Shown here: positions 9,297 through 17,892 of the stretch, piece by piece | Layout: each line of letters opens with the position of its first letter | Numbering within the stretch: position 1 is the stretch's first letter | Assembly: GCF_004405105.1 (NCBI RefSeq) | Contig: NZ_SORW01000053.1 | Span: 20,780 to 84,779 of the forward strand | Source: Jeotgalibacillus sp. R-1-5s-1 | Lineage (GTDB): Bacteria > Bacillota > Bacilli > Bacillales > Jeotgalibacillaceae | Direction: 5' to 3' | DNA: 64,000 nucleotides | Program-made: the position numbers and the translations under genes | Notes under the pieces: generated by a model | What the model saw: only the letters and a program-made list of their open reading frames with translations | The model's database searches: none | Told to the model about the DNA's origin: nothing

Positions 9297-9715
9297 TGCT
9301 GCTCGCCCCCATTACGATAAGAATGATCACAAAGTTCATATAACACGCCTTTTGCCTGCTTAGGATGCATAAAAGCGACCTGCGCTCCGGCAGCACCGGC
9401 TTTTGACTGGTCAGAAGTAAAGCGGATGCCTTTTGATTTCAACTCCTGCATACGCTCATCAATTCCACTCACACCGAATGCCACGTGGTGAATGCCCTCA
9501 CCTTTTTTTTCAATAAAAGCCGCTACGGGTGAGGTTTCGCTGAGCGGTTCAAGCAATTCAATTTTTATATTTCCGGCATCGAGAAACGCAACCTTCACGC
9601 CCTGTTCCTCAACCGTTTCTTCCTTTAAAAAAGTAAGCGTTAACATTTCAGTATAAAAAGGAAGTGTCTCTTTAATGGAACGGACAGCAATTCCGATATG
9701 ATCGACTTTTTTCAT
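9293..9715 (-). CDS. mce: Methylmalonyl-CoA epimerase
   Basis: 140-residue glyoxalase/VOC-fold enzyme interconverting S- and R-methylmalonyl-CoA between carboxylase and mutase. The start at 9715 (MKKVDHIGIAV) is chosen since GAGGGG lies at correct distance; upstream in-frame residues are unlike the family. Metal ligands are visible: His6 in DHIGIAV, His in GIHHVAFGV and Glu in VLYELCD near the C-terminus. It is translationally coupled to yqjD, and forms with MutAB (15.7-19.5 kb) a complete propionyl-CoA to succinyl-CoA route. Corresponds to B. subtilis yqjC. Confidence 0.93.
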   Translation of the reverse strand: MKKVDHIGIAVRSIKETLPFYTEMLTLTFLKEETVEEQGVKVAFLDAGNIKIELLEPLSETSPVAAFIEKKGEGIHHVAFGVSGIDERMQELKSKGIRFTSDQSKAGAAGAQVAFMHPKQAKGVLYELCDHSYRNGGEQQ

Positions 9716-9778
9716 TCCACTCATCCCCTCTCTTTCGACATTCTTATTGTAACGGCAAAATGCCTGATTGACTACCAC

Positions 9779-9807
9779 TTGCACGTGTATGTAGATGCAT
9801 GTACAAT
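9779..9807 (+). promoter_or_regulatory. Promoter of prli42
   Basis: TTGCAC (9779-9784), 17 bases, TACAAT (9802-9807), preceded by ATG as an extended -10. It lies 35 bases before the prli42 start and faces away from the divergent mce gene. Confidence 0.6.
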
Positions 9808-9842
9808 AAAAATACTATGCACTTCAGAAGGAGAGAAATGGT

Positions 9843-9941
9843 TTGCGTAATCGTACGTTCAGAAAAGTGATTGTTTATTTGATGATTTTTGCTATGCTTG
9901 CATCGACGCTTGCTATCGGTTTATCATTTGTTGCGTTTTAA
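9843..9941 (+). CDS. prli42: Stressosome-associated mini-protein Prli42
   Basis: A 32-residue membrane mini-protein with a TTG start, AAGGAGAG ribosome site 8-9 bases upstream, a promoter and a strong terminator. The protein starts with a basic stretch LRNRTFRK and continues as one hydrophobic helix (VIVYLMIFAMLASTLAIG). This layout, with VYLM and a short tail, matches Prli42, the conserved Firmicutes mini-protein shown in Listeria to tether the stressosome to the membrane. The rest of the stressosome is not in the window. Its short length makes the match dependent on pattern rather than on a domain. Confidence 0.78.
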   Translation: MRNRTFRKVIVYLMIFAMLASTLAIGLSFVAF

Positions 9942-9963
9942 GGTTTGATTCTTTTTTATTGAA

Positions 9964-10012
9964 AACCTAAAAAGCGAAAAGGCACCTGATATGCCTTTTC
10001 GCTTTTTAGGTT
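9964..10012. terminator. Strong bidirectional terminator after prli42
   Basis: Perfect 21-bp inverted repeat AACCTAAAAAGCGAAAAGGCA with its complement across a 7-base loop; the T-rich lower stem gives termination in either direction. Confidence 0.85.
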
Positions 10013-10030
10013 GGTAGATACTTTAAAACC

Positions 10031-10143
10031 GTGCCGGGTCATTCCTTCGCTTTCCGTGGCCGGGCGGTGAACCCGCCTGAGCTTCGCCCAGTCGGTTTCA
10101 CCTGACCCTTTCCGCCACAGGAGTCTTCGGAATGACCCGGCAC
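10031..10143. repeat. Composite repeat copy 2: B module without A
   Basis: Outer arms GTGCCGGGTCATTCC (10031-10045) and GGAATGACCCGGCAC (10129-10143) form a perfect 15-bp inverted repeat. The interior holds CCTTCGCTTTCC (10044-10055), then GGCCGGGCGGTGAACC, then GGTTTCACCTGACC and CCACAGGAGTCTTC. The A module is absent, so this copy represents the empty site. It lies between convergent prli42 and yqjA. Confidence 0.9.
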
Positions 10144-10330
10144 TCTATTTTTCACTTTGATTTGTATGTATATTTTTAAAGAAATCTAATTAAGAAAAAT
10201 TATAAAACATTTTAGTATCAGGATCTATTTGAAACTTACTGGTCATCCCTTTTCTGGGTAGTCTAAGGAATAATTATGCTCTCTGTGTGTGCTGATTTCT
10301 AATTAACACTATTACAGATCCTACGGATGA
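10144..10330. other. AT-rich intergenic stretch without recognised feature
   Basis: Between repeat copy 2 and the yqjA terminator I see no coding frame with a ribosome site, no hairpin and no clear promoter. Confidence 0.5.
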
Positions 10331-10366
10331 AAAAAACGCAATGGCAGGATGCCATTGCGCTTTTTT
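10331..10366 (-). terminator. Terminator of yqjA
   Basis: Stem AAAAAACGCAATGGCA with its complement and a minimal loop, T-run on both sides; overlaps the yqjA stop codon region. Confidence 0.85.
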
Positions 10367-11348
10367 ATGCGTTTTCTGTCAGGCGGTCTTTGCTTTTTTT
10401 AGGGATGCCTCTGAAGGATTGTTTGATTTGCAGGTATTCTTCCATTTCGCGGATGAATTGAAAGAGGTTGGCTCTTGTTTCGAATTCTTCGCGTGAGTCA
10501 GGAAGTGGCATTTGTTCGAATTCAATCTTCATGTCATAGAGCTTTTTTAAATATAGCACCGCAGTGTTTCCAGGGTGGATATGGCTGCTCAGGTCTTCAA
10601 CGAATTCGGCTACAAATTCCCTTTGCTCAACGCCTTTGGATAATGAGGCAATCAGGGGCAGCATTCGTTCGATTAGCTCAAACTGCTTTTCTCTCATGTT
10701 AAAATATAGGTAATAAATGCTTTCATTTCGTAAAAAGTGATTTTCAACGTCTTGGAATGCCAGTGTTTTAGCCTTTTTGATGAGATCGGCGGTTTCTGCA
10801 ATTTCTTTGCCGTCCCAGTCTGTATCCTGATTTCTCAGGTATGCAGCCATCTGGATGAAGATGAGCCGGAATTGCTGTTCAAGTTCTTCCTGGTATGTGC
10901 TGAGTTTTGATTCCACGCTTGGCATGTACAAGTTCATCAAAAGGGCGATTCCTACTCCGATGAAAATAAGAATGAGTTCATTTCCAATCAGATTCAGCGT
11001 AATATTACCTGAGTCAAATAAGTGCAGGATGATGACACTGCTTGTGACAATTCCTTCTTTAATTTTCAGCATGACGGCTGTTGGAATGAAAAGCAAAAGC
11101 AACAAACCGATCACGGCAGGATGAAACGCGATCCCTTCAAAAAACACAAAAGAAAAACCCATGGAAAGCACACAGGCTGCCACACGGCTCCATGATGCTC
11201 TGACCGACTTTCTTTTTGTGTTTTGTATACAAAGGATGGCGATGATGCCTGCAGAGGCAAAGTTTTCGAGCTGCAGCATACCGGCCAGCATGATCGCGAT
11301 GGCCGTTCCCGCAGCTGTTTTAATCGTACGGTACCCTATTCGAAACAT
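10365..11348 (-). CDS. yqjA: Aromatic acid exporter-like membrane protein YqjA
   Basis: 327 residues when started at ATG 11348 (MFRIGYRTIK), which has AAAGGA eight bases upstream; an in-frame start at 11366 lacks one. The N-terminal half has four to five membrane segments (about residues 12-140) with the TxxGTAxAIMLA and NTKRKSVRASWSR patterns of the DUF939/FUSC-like aromatic acid exporter family. The C-terminal half is a soluble helical domain. Substrate unknown. Synteny with B. subtilis yqjA supports the name. It is transcribed alone between the repeat and artPQM. Confidence 0.82.
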   Translation of the reverse strand: MFRIGYRTIKTAAGTAIAIMLAGMLQLENFASAGIIAILCIQNTKRKSVRASWSRVAACVLSMGFSFVFFEGIAFHPAVIGLLLLLFIPTAVMLKIKEGIVTSSVIILHLFDSGNITLNLIGNELILIFIGVGIALLMNLYMPSVESKLSTYQEELEQQFRLIFIQMAAYLRNQDTDWDGKEIAETADLIKKAKTLAFQDVENHFLRNESIYYLYFNMREKQFELIERMLPLIASLSKGVEQREFVAEFVEDLSSHIHPGNTAVLYLKKLYDMKIEFEQMPLPDSREEFETRANLFQFIREMEEYLQIKQSFRGIPKKSKDRLTENA

Positions 11349-11374
11349 TCGGTGATTCCTTTCCACTGAAATAG

Positions 11375-11405
11375 AAAAAAGATGATCCGGATGATCATCT
11401 TTTTT
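11375..11405 (-). terminator. Terminator of artPQM
   Basis: Stem AAAAAAGATGATC / GATCATCTTTTTT with a 5-base loop. Confidence 0.85.
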
Positions 11406-11410
11406 CTTTA

Positions 11411-12133
11411 TTATAACACTTTCTGAAGAAAATTCTGCGCACGCTCTGTTTTTGGTGCGCTGAAGAAATCAAGCGGCTGCGCTTCTTCGACGAGCATTCC
11501 TTCATCCATAAAGATGACGCGGTCTGCCACTTCACGTGCAAATCCCATTTCGTGCGTGACAATCATCATCGTCATACCGGTTTGTGCAAGTGACTTCATG
11601 ACATCCAGCACTTCTTTTACCATCTCAGGGTCAAGTGCTGAAGTCGGTTCATCAAAGAGCATGACAGATGGTTCCATCGCAAGGGCACGTGCAATCGCTA
11701 CACGTTGCTTTTGTCCACCTGAAAGACGGTTTGGATATTCATTCGCTTTTTCTGACAGACCAACTTTTTTAAGCAGATCAAGCCCAAGCTGTTCCGCCTC
11801 TTTTTTCGATTTACCTTTTACTTTAATCGGTGCATATGTCACGTTTTCCAGTGTTGTCATATGAGGAAACAGGTGAAAATGCTGAAACACCATCCCCACT
11901 TCTGACCGAAGCTTTTGCGGGTTGTATTTCGCACTCGTGATTTCGTCCTGTGCGATCGTGATTTTTCCTTTTGTCGGGGTTTCAAGCAGGTTCAGACAGC
12001 GTAAGAAAGTTGATTTCCCGGATCCGGATGGACCGATGACAACCACAACCTCGCCTTCTTTAATCTCTGCATTGATCTCCTTCAGCACTTCAAGGCTGCC
12101 GAATGATTTATATAATCCCTCTACTTTAATCAC
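11411..12133 (-). CDS. artM: Polar amino acid (arginine) ABC importer, ATP-binding protein
   Basis: 240-residue ATPase energising amino-acid uptake. Walker [10 protein letters not shown], signature LSGGQKQR, Walker [13 protein letters not shown], and switch histidine in IVTHEMGFA are intact. These belong to the GlnQ/HisP type. Its start overlaps the end of artQ by 8 bases, implying translational coupling. In B. subtilis the orthologous artPQM (yqiXYZ) set transports arginine; other polar amino acids such as cystine or glutamine cannot be excluded from sequence. Confidence 0.9.
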   Translation of the reverse strand: MIKVEGLYKSFGSLEVLKEINAEIKEGEVVVVIGPSGSGKSTFLRCLNLLETPTKGKITIAQDEITSAKYNPQKLRSEVGMVFQHFHLFPHMTTLENVTYAPIKVKGKSKKEAEQLGLDLLKKVGLSEKANEYPNRLSGGQKQRVAIARALAMEPSVMLFDEPTSALDPEMVKEVLDVMKSLAQTGMTMMIVTHEMGFAREVADRVIFMDEGMLVEEAQPLDFFSAPKTERAQNFLQKVL

Positions 12134-12779
12134 TTCTTCTCATTCTCCCTTCAACCCATTTTCCGGCGAAAGTTAAGACCAGAACCATCAGGTAATAAAT
12201 CAGACCCGCAAATAAAAGCGGCTCAAGGAAGGCAAATTTATCACTTCCGACGATATAGGCTCTTCTCATGATATCAGTTACACCGATGACTGTCACAATC
12301 GCAGACTCTTTTGTCAGCGTAATAAATTCATTCATCAGTGCAGGCAGAATATTTTTCATTGCCTGTGGTAATATGACGTCCTTCATCATTTTGTTATAAG
12401 GAACACCTAGTGCCATAGCAGCTTCTTTCTGACCTTTATCGACTGCCTGGATACCGGCACGAATGATTTCAGAAATATAGGCAGCTGAATTTAAGCCAAA
12501 TGATAAAATGGCTGCCGTATAAGCTTCAATCTGTGTCCCGAACAGCTGTGGAGATGCATAATAAATAATCATCAGCTGTAAGACGAGCGGTGTTCCCCTG
12601 AAAATTGACGTATAAGCATCCGCAAACCATCTAAGAAATGAGATGCGCCCTATTTTAAATAAAGATAAAATAATTCCGATTGCAAATCCCAATAGCCCTG
12701 CAATTAAAACGATCTGCAAGGTCACCCAGATGCCCTGAAGAATATAGGGCATGGAAGGGATAATCTGTTGAAAGTCCAT
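12126..12779 (-). CDS. artQ: Polar amino acid (arginine) ABC importer, permease
   Basis: 217-residue inner-membrane permease of the HisM/GlnP family with about five membrane segments. The EAA loop [22 protein letters not shown], where the ATPase docks, lies near residues 118-140, and an [11 protein letters not shown]-terminal permease motif is seen near residue 60. It lies between binding protein and ATPase genes. A hairpin between artP and artQ may lower its expression relative to the binding protein. Confidence 0.9.
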   Translation of the reverse strand: MDFQQIIPSMPYILQGIWVTLQIVLIAGLLGFAIGIILSLFKIGRISFLRWFADAYTSIFRGTPLVLQLMIIYYASPQLFGTQIEAYTAAILSFGLNSAAYISEIIRAGIQAVDKGQKEAAMALGVPYNKMMKDVILPQAMKNILPALMNEFITLTKESAIVTVIGVTDIMRRAYIVGSDKFAFLEPLLFAGLIYYLMVLVLTFAGKWVEGRMRRSD

Positions 12780-12802
12780 ATATATTCCTCCTCAATCATC
12801 AG

Positions 12803-12842
12803 CAAAAGAAAAGAGTGCTATCGCAAGCTCCAGCACTCTTTG
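12803..12842 (-). terminator. Intercistronic hairpin/attenuator between artP and artQ
   Basis: Minus-strand stem AAGAGTGCT / AGCACTCTT with a 12-base loop followed by TTCTTTT. It sits after the binding-protein gene and before the permease, a usual place for partial termination or 3'-end protection in ABC importer operons. Confidence 0.6.
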
Positions 12843-12848
12843 ATCCAT

Positions 12849-13646
12849 TTATTCAGCAGCTGCTCCGTCAAACCATTTTTCTGCCAGCTTATCAAGCTCT
12901 CCTGATGCTTCAAGCTCGGCAAGGACCTCATTGAACTGCTCAGTCCATTCGCTGCCTTTTTGAAGGGCAACAGCTGACCCCGCTTCCTGCTCATCTACTT
13001 CAATCGTCTCACCGACAAGCTCTTCATTGCTGTCGAGATACCCTTGCGCTACTGTATTTTCAACGATAATCGCATCAAAACGTCCGTTGATAACGTCCTG
13101 CATTAATTCAGGAATACGGTTTCTTGTTTCCACCGTAATATCCATCTCTTCAGCCAGTCCATCCACATATTCCTGCTGAATAGATCCAAGCTGAACGCCT
13201 ACCGTTTTACCATCAAGATCTTCCGGCGTAGCCAGACCGCTTCCATCCATTGAAATAATCATATCCTGGGCAACATAATAAACATCTGTGAAATCAACAT
13301 TTTCTTTTCTTTCTTCCGTCGGCGTCATAGCAGCAAGTACAAAGTCAACCTGCTCGTTCGTTAAGGCAGTAACAAGCCCGCTGAATTCCATATCAATGAT
13401 TTCAAATTCAAAACCAAGCTCATCTGCAATCATATTAGCAAGGTCAATATCATAGCCAATAATTTCATCACCCTGAGCTGTATCTACATATTCGAATGGG
13501 CGGTAGTCAGCAGACGTTCCCATCGTCAGCATCGGCTTTTCTTCAGAAGATCCGCTTCCGTTAGATGAAGACTCCTCCTCAGAACTTCCACATGCACTCA
13601 GCACCATGGCTCCGGATAATGCAGTCAGCAACATATATTTTTTCAT
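12849..13646 (-). CDS. artP: Polar amino acid (arginine) ABC importer, substrate-binding lipoprotein
   Basis: 265-residue extracellular solute-binding protein (family 3). A lipoprotein signal peptide ends with lipobox LSAC, Cys19 being the lipid-attachment residue, followed by a Ser/Gly/Glu-rich linker. The mature part carries family-3 motifs: GTSADYRPFEY, GYDIDLANMIADELG, FTDVYY and KTVGVQLGS. First gene of artPQM. The 5' region (13647-13750) is extremely AT-rich; I could not place a convincing ArgR box or promoter in it. Confidence 0.92.
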   Translation of the reverse strand: MKKYMLLTALSGAMVLSACGSSEEESSSNGSGSSEEKPMLTMGTSADYRPFEYVDTAQGDEIIGYDIDLANMIADELGFEFEIIDMEFSGLVTALTNEQVDFVLAAMTPTEERKENVDFTDVYYVAQDMIISMDGSGLATPEDLDGKTVGVQLGSIQQEYVDGLAEEMDITVETRNRIPELMQDVINGRFDAIIVENTVAQGYLDSNEELVGETIEVDEQEAGSAVALQKGSEWTEQFNEVLAELEASGELDKLAEKWFDGAAAE

Positions 13647-13863
13647 TATTTCTTCCCCCTCAAGTATCTTTATACAACTTTTTGTATATTTATTATATTT
13701 GTATTTTACTGATCACGAAATAAATATGCAACATCTTTTTATAAATATACAAAATAAAAGTTTATTCTGACAATTTATCGTGCTTGAGACAGCAGGAAAA
13801 ACACTTCTATTTTATTTATTTTCTCTTCAAAGAAATTAAGGAGGGTTTTTTTCCTGATGTGGA

Positions 13864-14006
13864 GGGACGTGACCATACGCAGACTCCTGTGGTGGAAAGG
13901 GTCAGTTGAACCCCTTGTGCTCTGCACAAGGGGTTCACCACCCGGCCATAGAAAAGCGGGGCTAGTCGCTGCAGCTAGACAACGGAGCGGAGTATGGTCC
14001 CGTCCC
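13864..14006. repeat. Composite repeat copy 3 (reverse orientation): B module with A stub
   Basis: Outer arms GGGACGTGACCATAC (13864-13878) and GTATGGTCCCGTCCC (13992-14006) are complementary at 14 of 15 positions. Read on the minus strand it has a perfect apical hairpin, GAACCCCTTGTGC / GCACAAGGGGTTC. At the site where A sits in copy 1, only its first part (TGTCTAGCTGCAGCGACTAG plus CCCC) remains, joined to GCTTTTC. It lies between artP and brxB. Confidence 0.88.
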
Positions 14007-14014
14007 GGATTAAT

Positions 14015-14056
14015 CGAAAAAACCGGAACCACTCTTATTGAGCGGTTCCGGTTTCG
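14015..14056 (-). terminator. Terminator of brxB
   Basis: Stem AACCGGAACC / GGTTCCGGTT (14021-14053) followed on the minus strand by TTTTTT. Confidence 0.85.
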
Positions 14057-14063
14057 TTATCTA

Positions 14064-14501
14064 TTATACTTCTTCACAATGTACTTCAAAAATACTCTGA
14101 AGGTTTGCGATGACAGACATTGGATCGTGTCCTTCGATCTCATGTCTTTCTACCATCGTTACAACCTTACCGTCTTTCATTAAAGCAAATGAAGGTGATG
14201 ATGGCGGATAGCCTTCGAAATAGCTTCTTGCTTTAGCTGTAGCCTCTTTATCCTGACCGGCAAATACGGTTACAAGACGATCCGGACGCTTATCATAATG
14301 AATCGCGTGTGCAGCAGCTGGACGGGCGATTCCGCCTGCACAACCACAAACAGAGTTAACCATTACAAGTGTCGTACCTTTTTGAGAAAGAACATCTTCC
14401 ACTTCTTCCGGTGTCGTAAGCTGCTGGTAGCCGGCTGCTTCTATTTCATCACGTGCCTGACGTACTACATCATTCATGAAAATATTAAAATCCATACTCA
14501 T
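14064..14501 (-). CDS. brxB: Bacilliredoxin BrxB (YphP/YqiW family)
   Basis: 145-residue thioredoxin-like protein that removes bacillithiol from S-bacillithiolated proteins. The active-site CGC motif is in [15 protein letters not shown] (about residues 49-63), the hallmark of bacilliredoxins. [14 protein letters not shown] is also family-typical. GGAGC lies nine bases before the ATG. It sits between artPQM and the mut genes, whereas in B. subtilis yqiW is close to the bkd operon. Its presence implies bacillithiol chemistry in this organism. Confidence 0.92.
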   Translation of the reverse strand: MSMDFNIFMNDVVRQARDEIEAAGYQQLTTPEEVEDVLSQKGTTLVMVNSVCGCAGGIARPAAAHAIHYDKRPDRLVTVFAGQDKEATAKARSYFEGYPPSSPSFALMKDGKVVTMVERHEIEGHDPMSVIANLQSIFEVHCEEV

Positions 14502-14697
14502 ATTAAAACGCTCCTTTTACAGGTGATTACAGTTTAATCATAGTGTACATATCGGACTTTATCAACTATGTTGAACCCGTTTTCAATCGCTCCATAAAAA
14601 AATTTCATCTTTTTTTCTTTTTGTGGTTTAAAATATCCTCACATTGGCAATACTATAAAAGAATCTAGATTTAACCCCTAAACTCCCTAGATTTCTT

Positions 14698-14729
14698 GGC
14701 GGCCGTCCATGACAGCCGTCCTTTTTTTT
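14698..14729 (+). terminator. Terminator-like hairpin on the plus strand with no plus-strand gene
   Basis: GGCGGC (14698-14703) pairs with GCCGTC (14715-14720, one G-T pair), followed by C and eight Ts. The T run is on the plus strand, yet all nearby genes are on the minus strand. Confidence 0.5.
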
Positions 14730-14738
14730 CGCCCGATT

Positions 14739-15746
14739 TTATTCCTCAAACAGCCTGTCTACCGCTTCTGTAGGGGACATCTGATGATCCCTTACCAGTC
14801 TCTCATACTCTTTCAGTCGTTCTTTACGGTTTTCCATAGAAAGAAAATGATCGTACAGCCGGTCCAGCAGCATCTGGTTCATCCAGTCGACGGATTGTTC
14901 ACGCCTTCTTTTTTCAAACTGACCACTTTGTTTCATCTGCTTGTCAAATTCAGTAACCAGCTGCCAGAGCTCAAGTATTCCCTTATTCAGCAAAGCAGAG
15001 CATGTATAGGCTTCAGGCTTCCACCCTTCTGTTGCAGGTGTAAGAAAATGCAGCAGCTGACTGAATTCATTTCTTGTCTTTTGTGCCGGCTGCTCGTTTT
15101 GACCATCTGCTTTATTGATCACAATGGCATCTACAAGCTCCATGATTCCTTTTTTCATCCCCTGGAGTTCATCTCCGGCACCGGTTAAGGTAAGAAGCAG
15201 GAAGAAATCGACCATGCCTCTTACCATTCCTTCACTTTGTCCGACCCCTACCGTTTCAACGAGTATAAGATCATAGCCTGCTGCCTCACAAAGGAGCATC
15301 GTCTCACGCGTCATTCGTGCCACCCCGCCGAGTGTTCCGGCTGAAGGAGATGGACGGATAAAGACATCCGGATGATTTGATAAGGTTTCCATCCTTGTTT
15401 TATCTCCGAGAATACTTCCACCGGAACGGGAAGAGCTTGGATCGATCGCAAGAACCGCTATGCGCTTTCCTTTCTGTACGACATTGCTCCCAAACGTCTC
15501 TATCCATGTGCTTTTTCCCGCTCCAGGGACACCTGTAATGCCGATTCTGATACTGTTTCCAGTGTAAGGGAGCAGCACGTTGATCAGCTCTGAAGCGAGC
15601 CTGCGGTGAAAACCGTTTTTACTCTCAATCAATGTGATTCCTTTTGACAGCGCACTCCGGTCACCATTTCGTATACGTTCAGCTATTTCAGGAATATGAA
15701 TGCTTTCCTCTTTTTTTCGCCGGAACGTCCTTTTGGCTTTAGTCAT
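14739..15746 (-). CDS. meaB: Methylmalonyl-CoA mutase-associated GTPase MeaB
   Basis: G3E-family GTPase that chaperones adenosylcobalamin loading and protects methylmalonyl-CoA mutase. 335 residues with start at ATG 15746, which overlaps the mutB end by 8 bases. The P-loop GVPGAGKST lies near residue 72, switch segments include [20 protein letters not shown], and the nucleotide specificity motif NKAD is present. A helical dimerization arm lies at the C-terminus. Last gene of mutA-mutB-meaB. Longer in-frame starts exist up to 15791 but would overlap mutB deeply. Confidence 0.92.
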   Translation of the reverse strand: MTKAKRTFRRKKEESIHIPEIAERIRNGDRSALSKGITLIESKNGFHRRLASELINVLLPYTGNSIRIGITGVPGAGKSTWIETFGSNVVQKGKRIAVLAIDPSSSRSGGSILGDKTRMETLSNHPDVFIRPSPSAGTLGGVARMTRETMLLCEAAGYDLILVETVGVGQSEGMVRGMVDFFLLLTLTGAGDELQGMKKGIMELVDAIVINKADGQNEQPAQKTRNEFSQLLHFLTPATEGWKPEAYTCSALLNKGILELWQLVTEFDKQMKQSGQFEKRRREQSVDWMNQMLLDRLYDHFLSMENRKERLKEYERLVRDHQMSPTEAVDRLFEE

Positions 15747-17892
15747 TCTCTGTGACTTCCTCATACCCGAGACGCTGATAAATTTCTTCAATTACTTTTT
15801 CTGCAGCAGCCGGGATGACAGTTCCCGGACCAAAAATCGCGGAAGCACCGTTTTCAAGAAGAAAAGCGTAATCCTGAGCCGGGATGACACCGCCAATCAC
15901 GACCATGATGTCTTCACGACCCCAGTTTTTCAGTTCTCTGATTAATTCAGGTACTAATGTTTTATGACCCGCCGCAAGGGAACTTACACCAATTACATGT
16001 ACATCATTTTCCACGGCCTGTGTCGCCGTTTCTTTAGGTGTCTGGAAAAGCGGTCCGATATCCACGTCAAAACCGAGATCCGCAAAGGCGGTGGAAATAA
16101 CCTTTGCTCCTCTGTCATGACCGTCCTGACCCATTTTGGCGATGAGAATCCTTGGTCTTCTTCCTTCATTTTCAAGGAATTCAGCCGTCATCTCCCGGAC
16201 GTTTTCGATCGCTGCAGCATCAGAATAGCTTTCACTGTAGACGCCGCTCACAGACCTGATCACGGCACGGTGTCTTCCGCTGACATGCTCTATCGCATCG
16301 GAAATTTCACCGAGTGTCGCGCGGAGCCTTGCAGCTTCAACCGCTTTTTCAAGAAGATTATCCTCTCCGCTTTCAGCCGCCTGCTTTAATGCAGCTAAAG
16401 CCTTTTCCACCGCTTTCTCATCGCGTGATCCACGAAGCTTTTCAAGGCGTTCGACCTGACTCTTCCTCACTTTTTCGTTGTCGATCGAAAGGATTTCAAT
16501 GTCTTCTTCCTGCTCCAGACGATATTTATTCACGCCGATAATGGTTTCCCTGCCGGAATCAATTTTCGCCTGTCTTTTTGCAGCTGCTTCTTCGATTCTC
16601 ATTTTAGGCAGACCTGTTTCAATCGCTTTCGTCATGCCGCCGAGTGATTCGATTTCTTCAATGTGACCCCAGGCTTTTTCCATGAGCTGATCCGTAAGAG
16701 CTTCCACATAGTAGGATCCTCCCCACGGATCAATGACATCAGTAATGCCTGTCTCATCCTGAAGGTATAGCTGCGTGTTTCTTGCAATTCTCGCTGAAAA
16801 GTCAGTTGGCAGGGCAATCGCTTCATCAAGTGCGTTTGTGTGAAGAGACTGAGTATGCCCCATTGCTGCAGCATGTGCCTCCATCAGCGTTCTCATAACA
16901 TTGTTGAATGGATCCTGCTCTGTCAGAGACCAGCCTGACGTTTGTGAGTGTGTTCTTAAGGCGAGTGACTTTGGATTCTTCGGGTCAAACTGTTTTAGCA
17001 ACGTTGCCCACATTCTCCTCGCTGCTCTCATTTTCGCCACTTCCATAAAGTAATTCATGCCGATTCCCCAGAAAAACGACAGCCGCGGTGCAAACTGGTC
17101 GATATCGATCCCGGCCTGAATTCCTGTACGGACATATTCAAGTCCGTCTGCGAGTGTATACGCAAGCTCTACATCTGCCGGTGCTCCAGCTTCCTGCATA
17201 TGATAGCCCGAGATCGAGATTGAATTGAACTTCGGCATATTCGATGCTGTGTACGCAAAAATATCCGCAATGATTTTCATAGACATATCCGGCGGATAAA
17301 TATATGTGTTACGTACCATGTACTCTTTTAAAATATCATTTTGAATTGTTCCGGACAGCTTCTCAGGTGATACCCCCTGTTCTTCAGCCGCTACGATATA
17401 AAAAGCCATAATCGGTAGCACCGCTCCGTTCATCGTCATGGATACGGACATCTGGTCAAGAGGAATACCGTCGAAAAGAATCTTCATATCCTCAACAGAG
17501 TCAATCGCCACACCTGCTTTTCCAACATCACCCGTTACTCTTGGATGATCGGAATCATATCCTCGGTGAGTAGCCAGATCAAAAGCGACCGACAAGCCTT
17601 TTTGTCCCATTTCGAGATTCCGCCTGTAGAAAGCATTACTTTCTTCTGCCGTCGAGAATCCGGCATACTGCCTGATTGTCCATGGACGGCTCGTATACAT
17701 GGTCGGATAAGGTCCTCTCGTAAAAGGGGCAAGGCCCGGAAGATCCTGCAGATGTTTCGCGGACCCGATATCAGCTTCCGTATAATAATCCTTAATCTTT
17801 ATTTCTTCGTTCGTCAGCATTTCATTTCCTTTCAGCGACAACGTTTCTTTTATGTTTGCGTAATTGAAAGAAGACTGATTAAATTCAGGCAT
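15739..17892 (-). CDS. mutB: Methylmalonyl-CoA mutase, large (catalytic) subunit
   Basis: Adenosylcobalamin-dependent isomerisation of R-methylmalonyl-CoA to succinyl-CoA. 717 residues with start at ATG 17892, which has AAAGGAG at 9 bases and overlaps mutA by 8 bases. The N-terminal TIM barrel contains the substrate-binding [17 protein letters not shown] block, and [16 protein letters not shown] is also family-typical. The C-terminal cobalamin-binding domain holds the base-off DGHDRG motif (about residues 586-592), whose histidine ligates cobalt. Length matches the heterodimeric bacterial enzyme. It would feed propionyl units from branched-chain amino acids into the TCA cycle. Confidence 0.95.
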   Translation of the reverse strand: MPEFNQSSFNYANIKETLSLKGNEMLTNEEIKIKDYYTEADIGSAKHLQDLPGLAPFTRGPYPTMYTSRPWTIRQYAGFSTAEESNAFYRRNLEMGQKGLSVAFDLATHRGYDSDHPRVTGDVGKAGVAIDSVEDMKILFDGIPLDQMSVSMTMNGAVLPIMAFYIVAAEEQGVSPEKLSGTIQNDILKEYMVRNTYIYPPDMSMKIIADIFAYTASNMPKFNSISISGYHMQEAGAPADVELAYTLADGLEYVRTGIQAGIDIDQFAPRLSFFWGIGMNYFMEVAKMRAARRMWATLLKQFDPKNPKSLALRTHSQTSGWSLTEQDPFNNVMRTLMEAHAAAMGHTQSLHTNALDEAIALPTDFSARIARNTQLYLQDETGITDVIDPWGGSYYVEALTDQLMEKAWGHIEEIESLGGMTKAIETGLPKMRIEEAAAKRQAKIDSGRETIIGVNKYRLEQEEDIEILSIDNEKVRKSQVERLEKLRGSRDEKAVEKALAALKQAAESGEDNLLEKAVEAARLRATLGEISDAIEHVSGRHRAVIRSVSGVYSESYSDAAAIENVREMTAEFLENEGRRPRILIAKMGQDGHDRGAKVISTAFADLGFDVDIGPLFQTPKETATQAVENDVHVIGVSSLAAGHKTLVPELIRELKNWGREDIMVVIGGVIPAQDYAFLLENGASAIFGPGTVIPAAAEKVIEEIYQRLGYEEVTEND

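Noticed and set aside
13647..13760. ARG boxes upstream of artP
   Set aside because: The region is so AT-rich that partial matches appear by chance; none fits the palindromic pattern well.
13775..14183. Open frames on both strands across 13775-14183
   Set aside because: They arise from repeat copy 3 and the brxB terminator, with Cys/Pro/Arg-rich products unlike any family.
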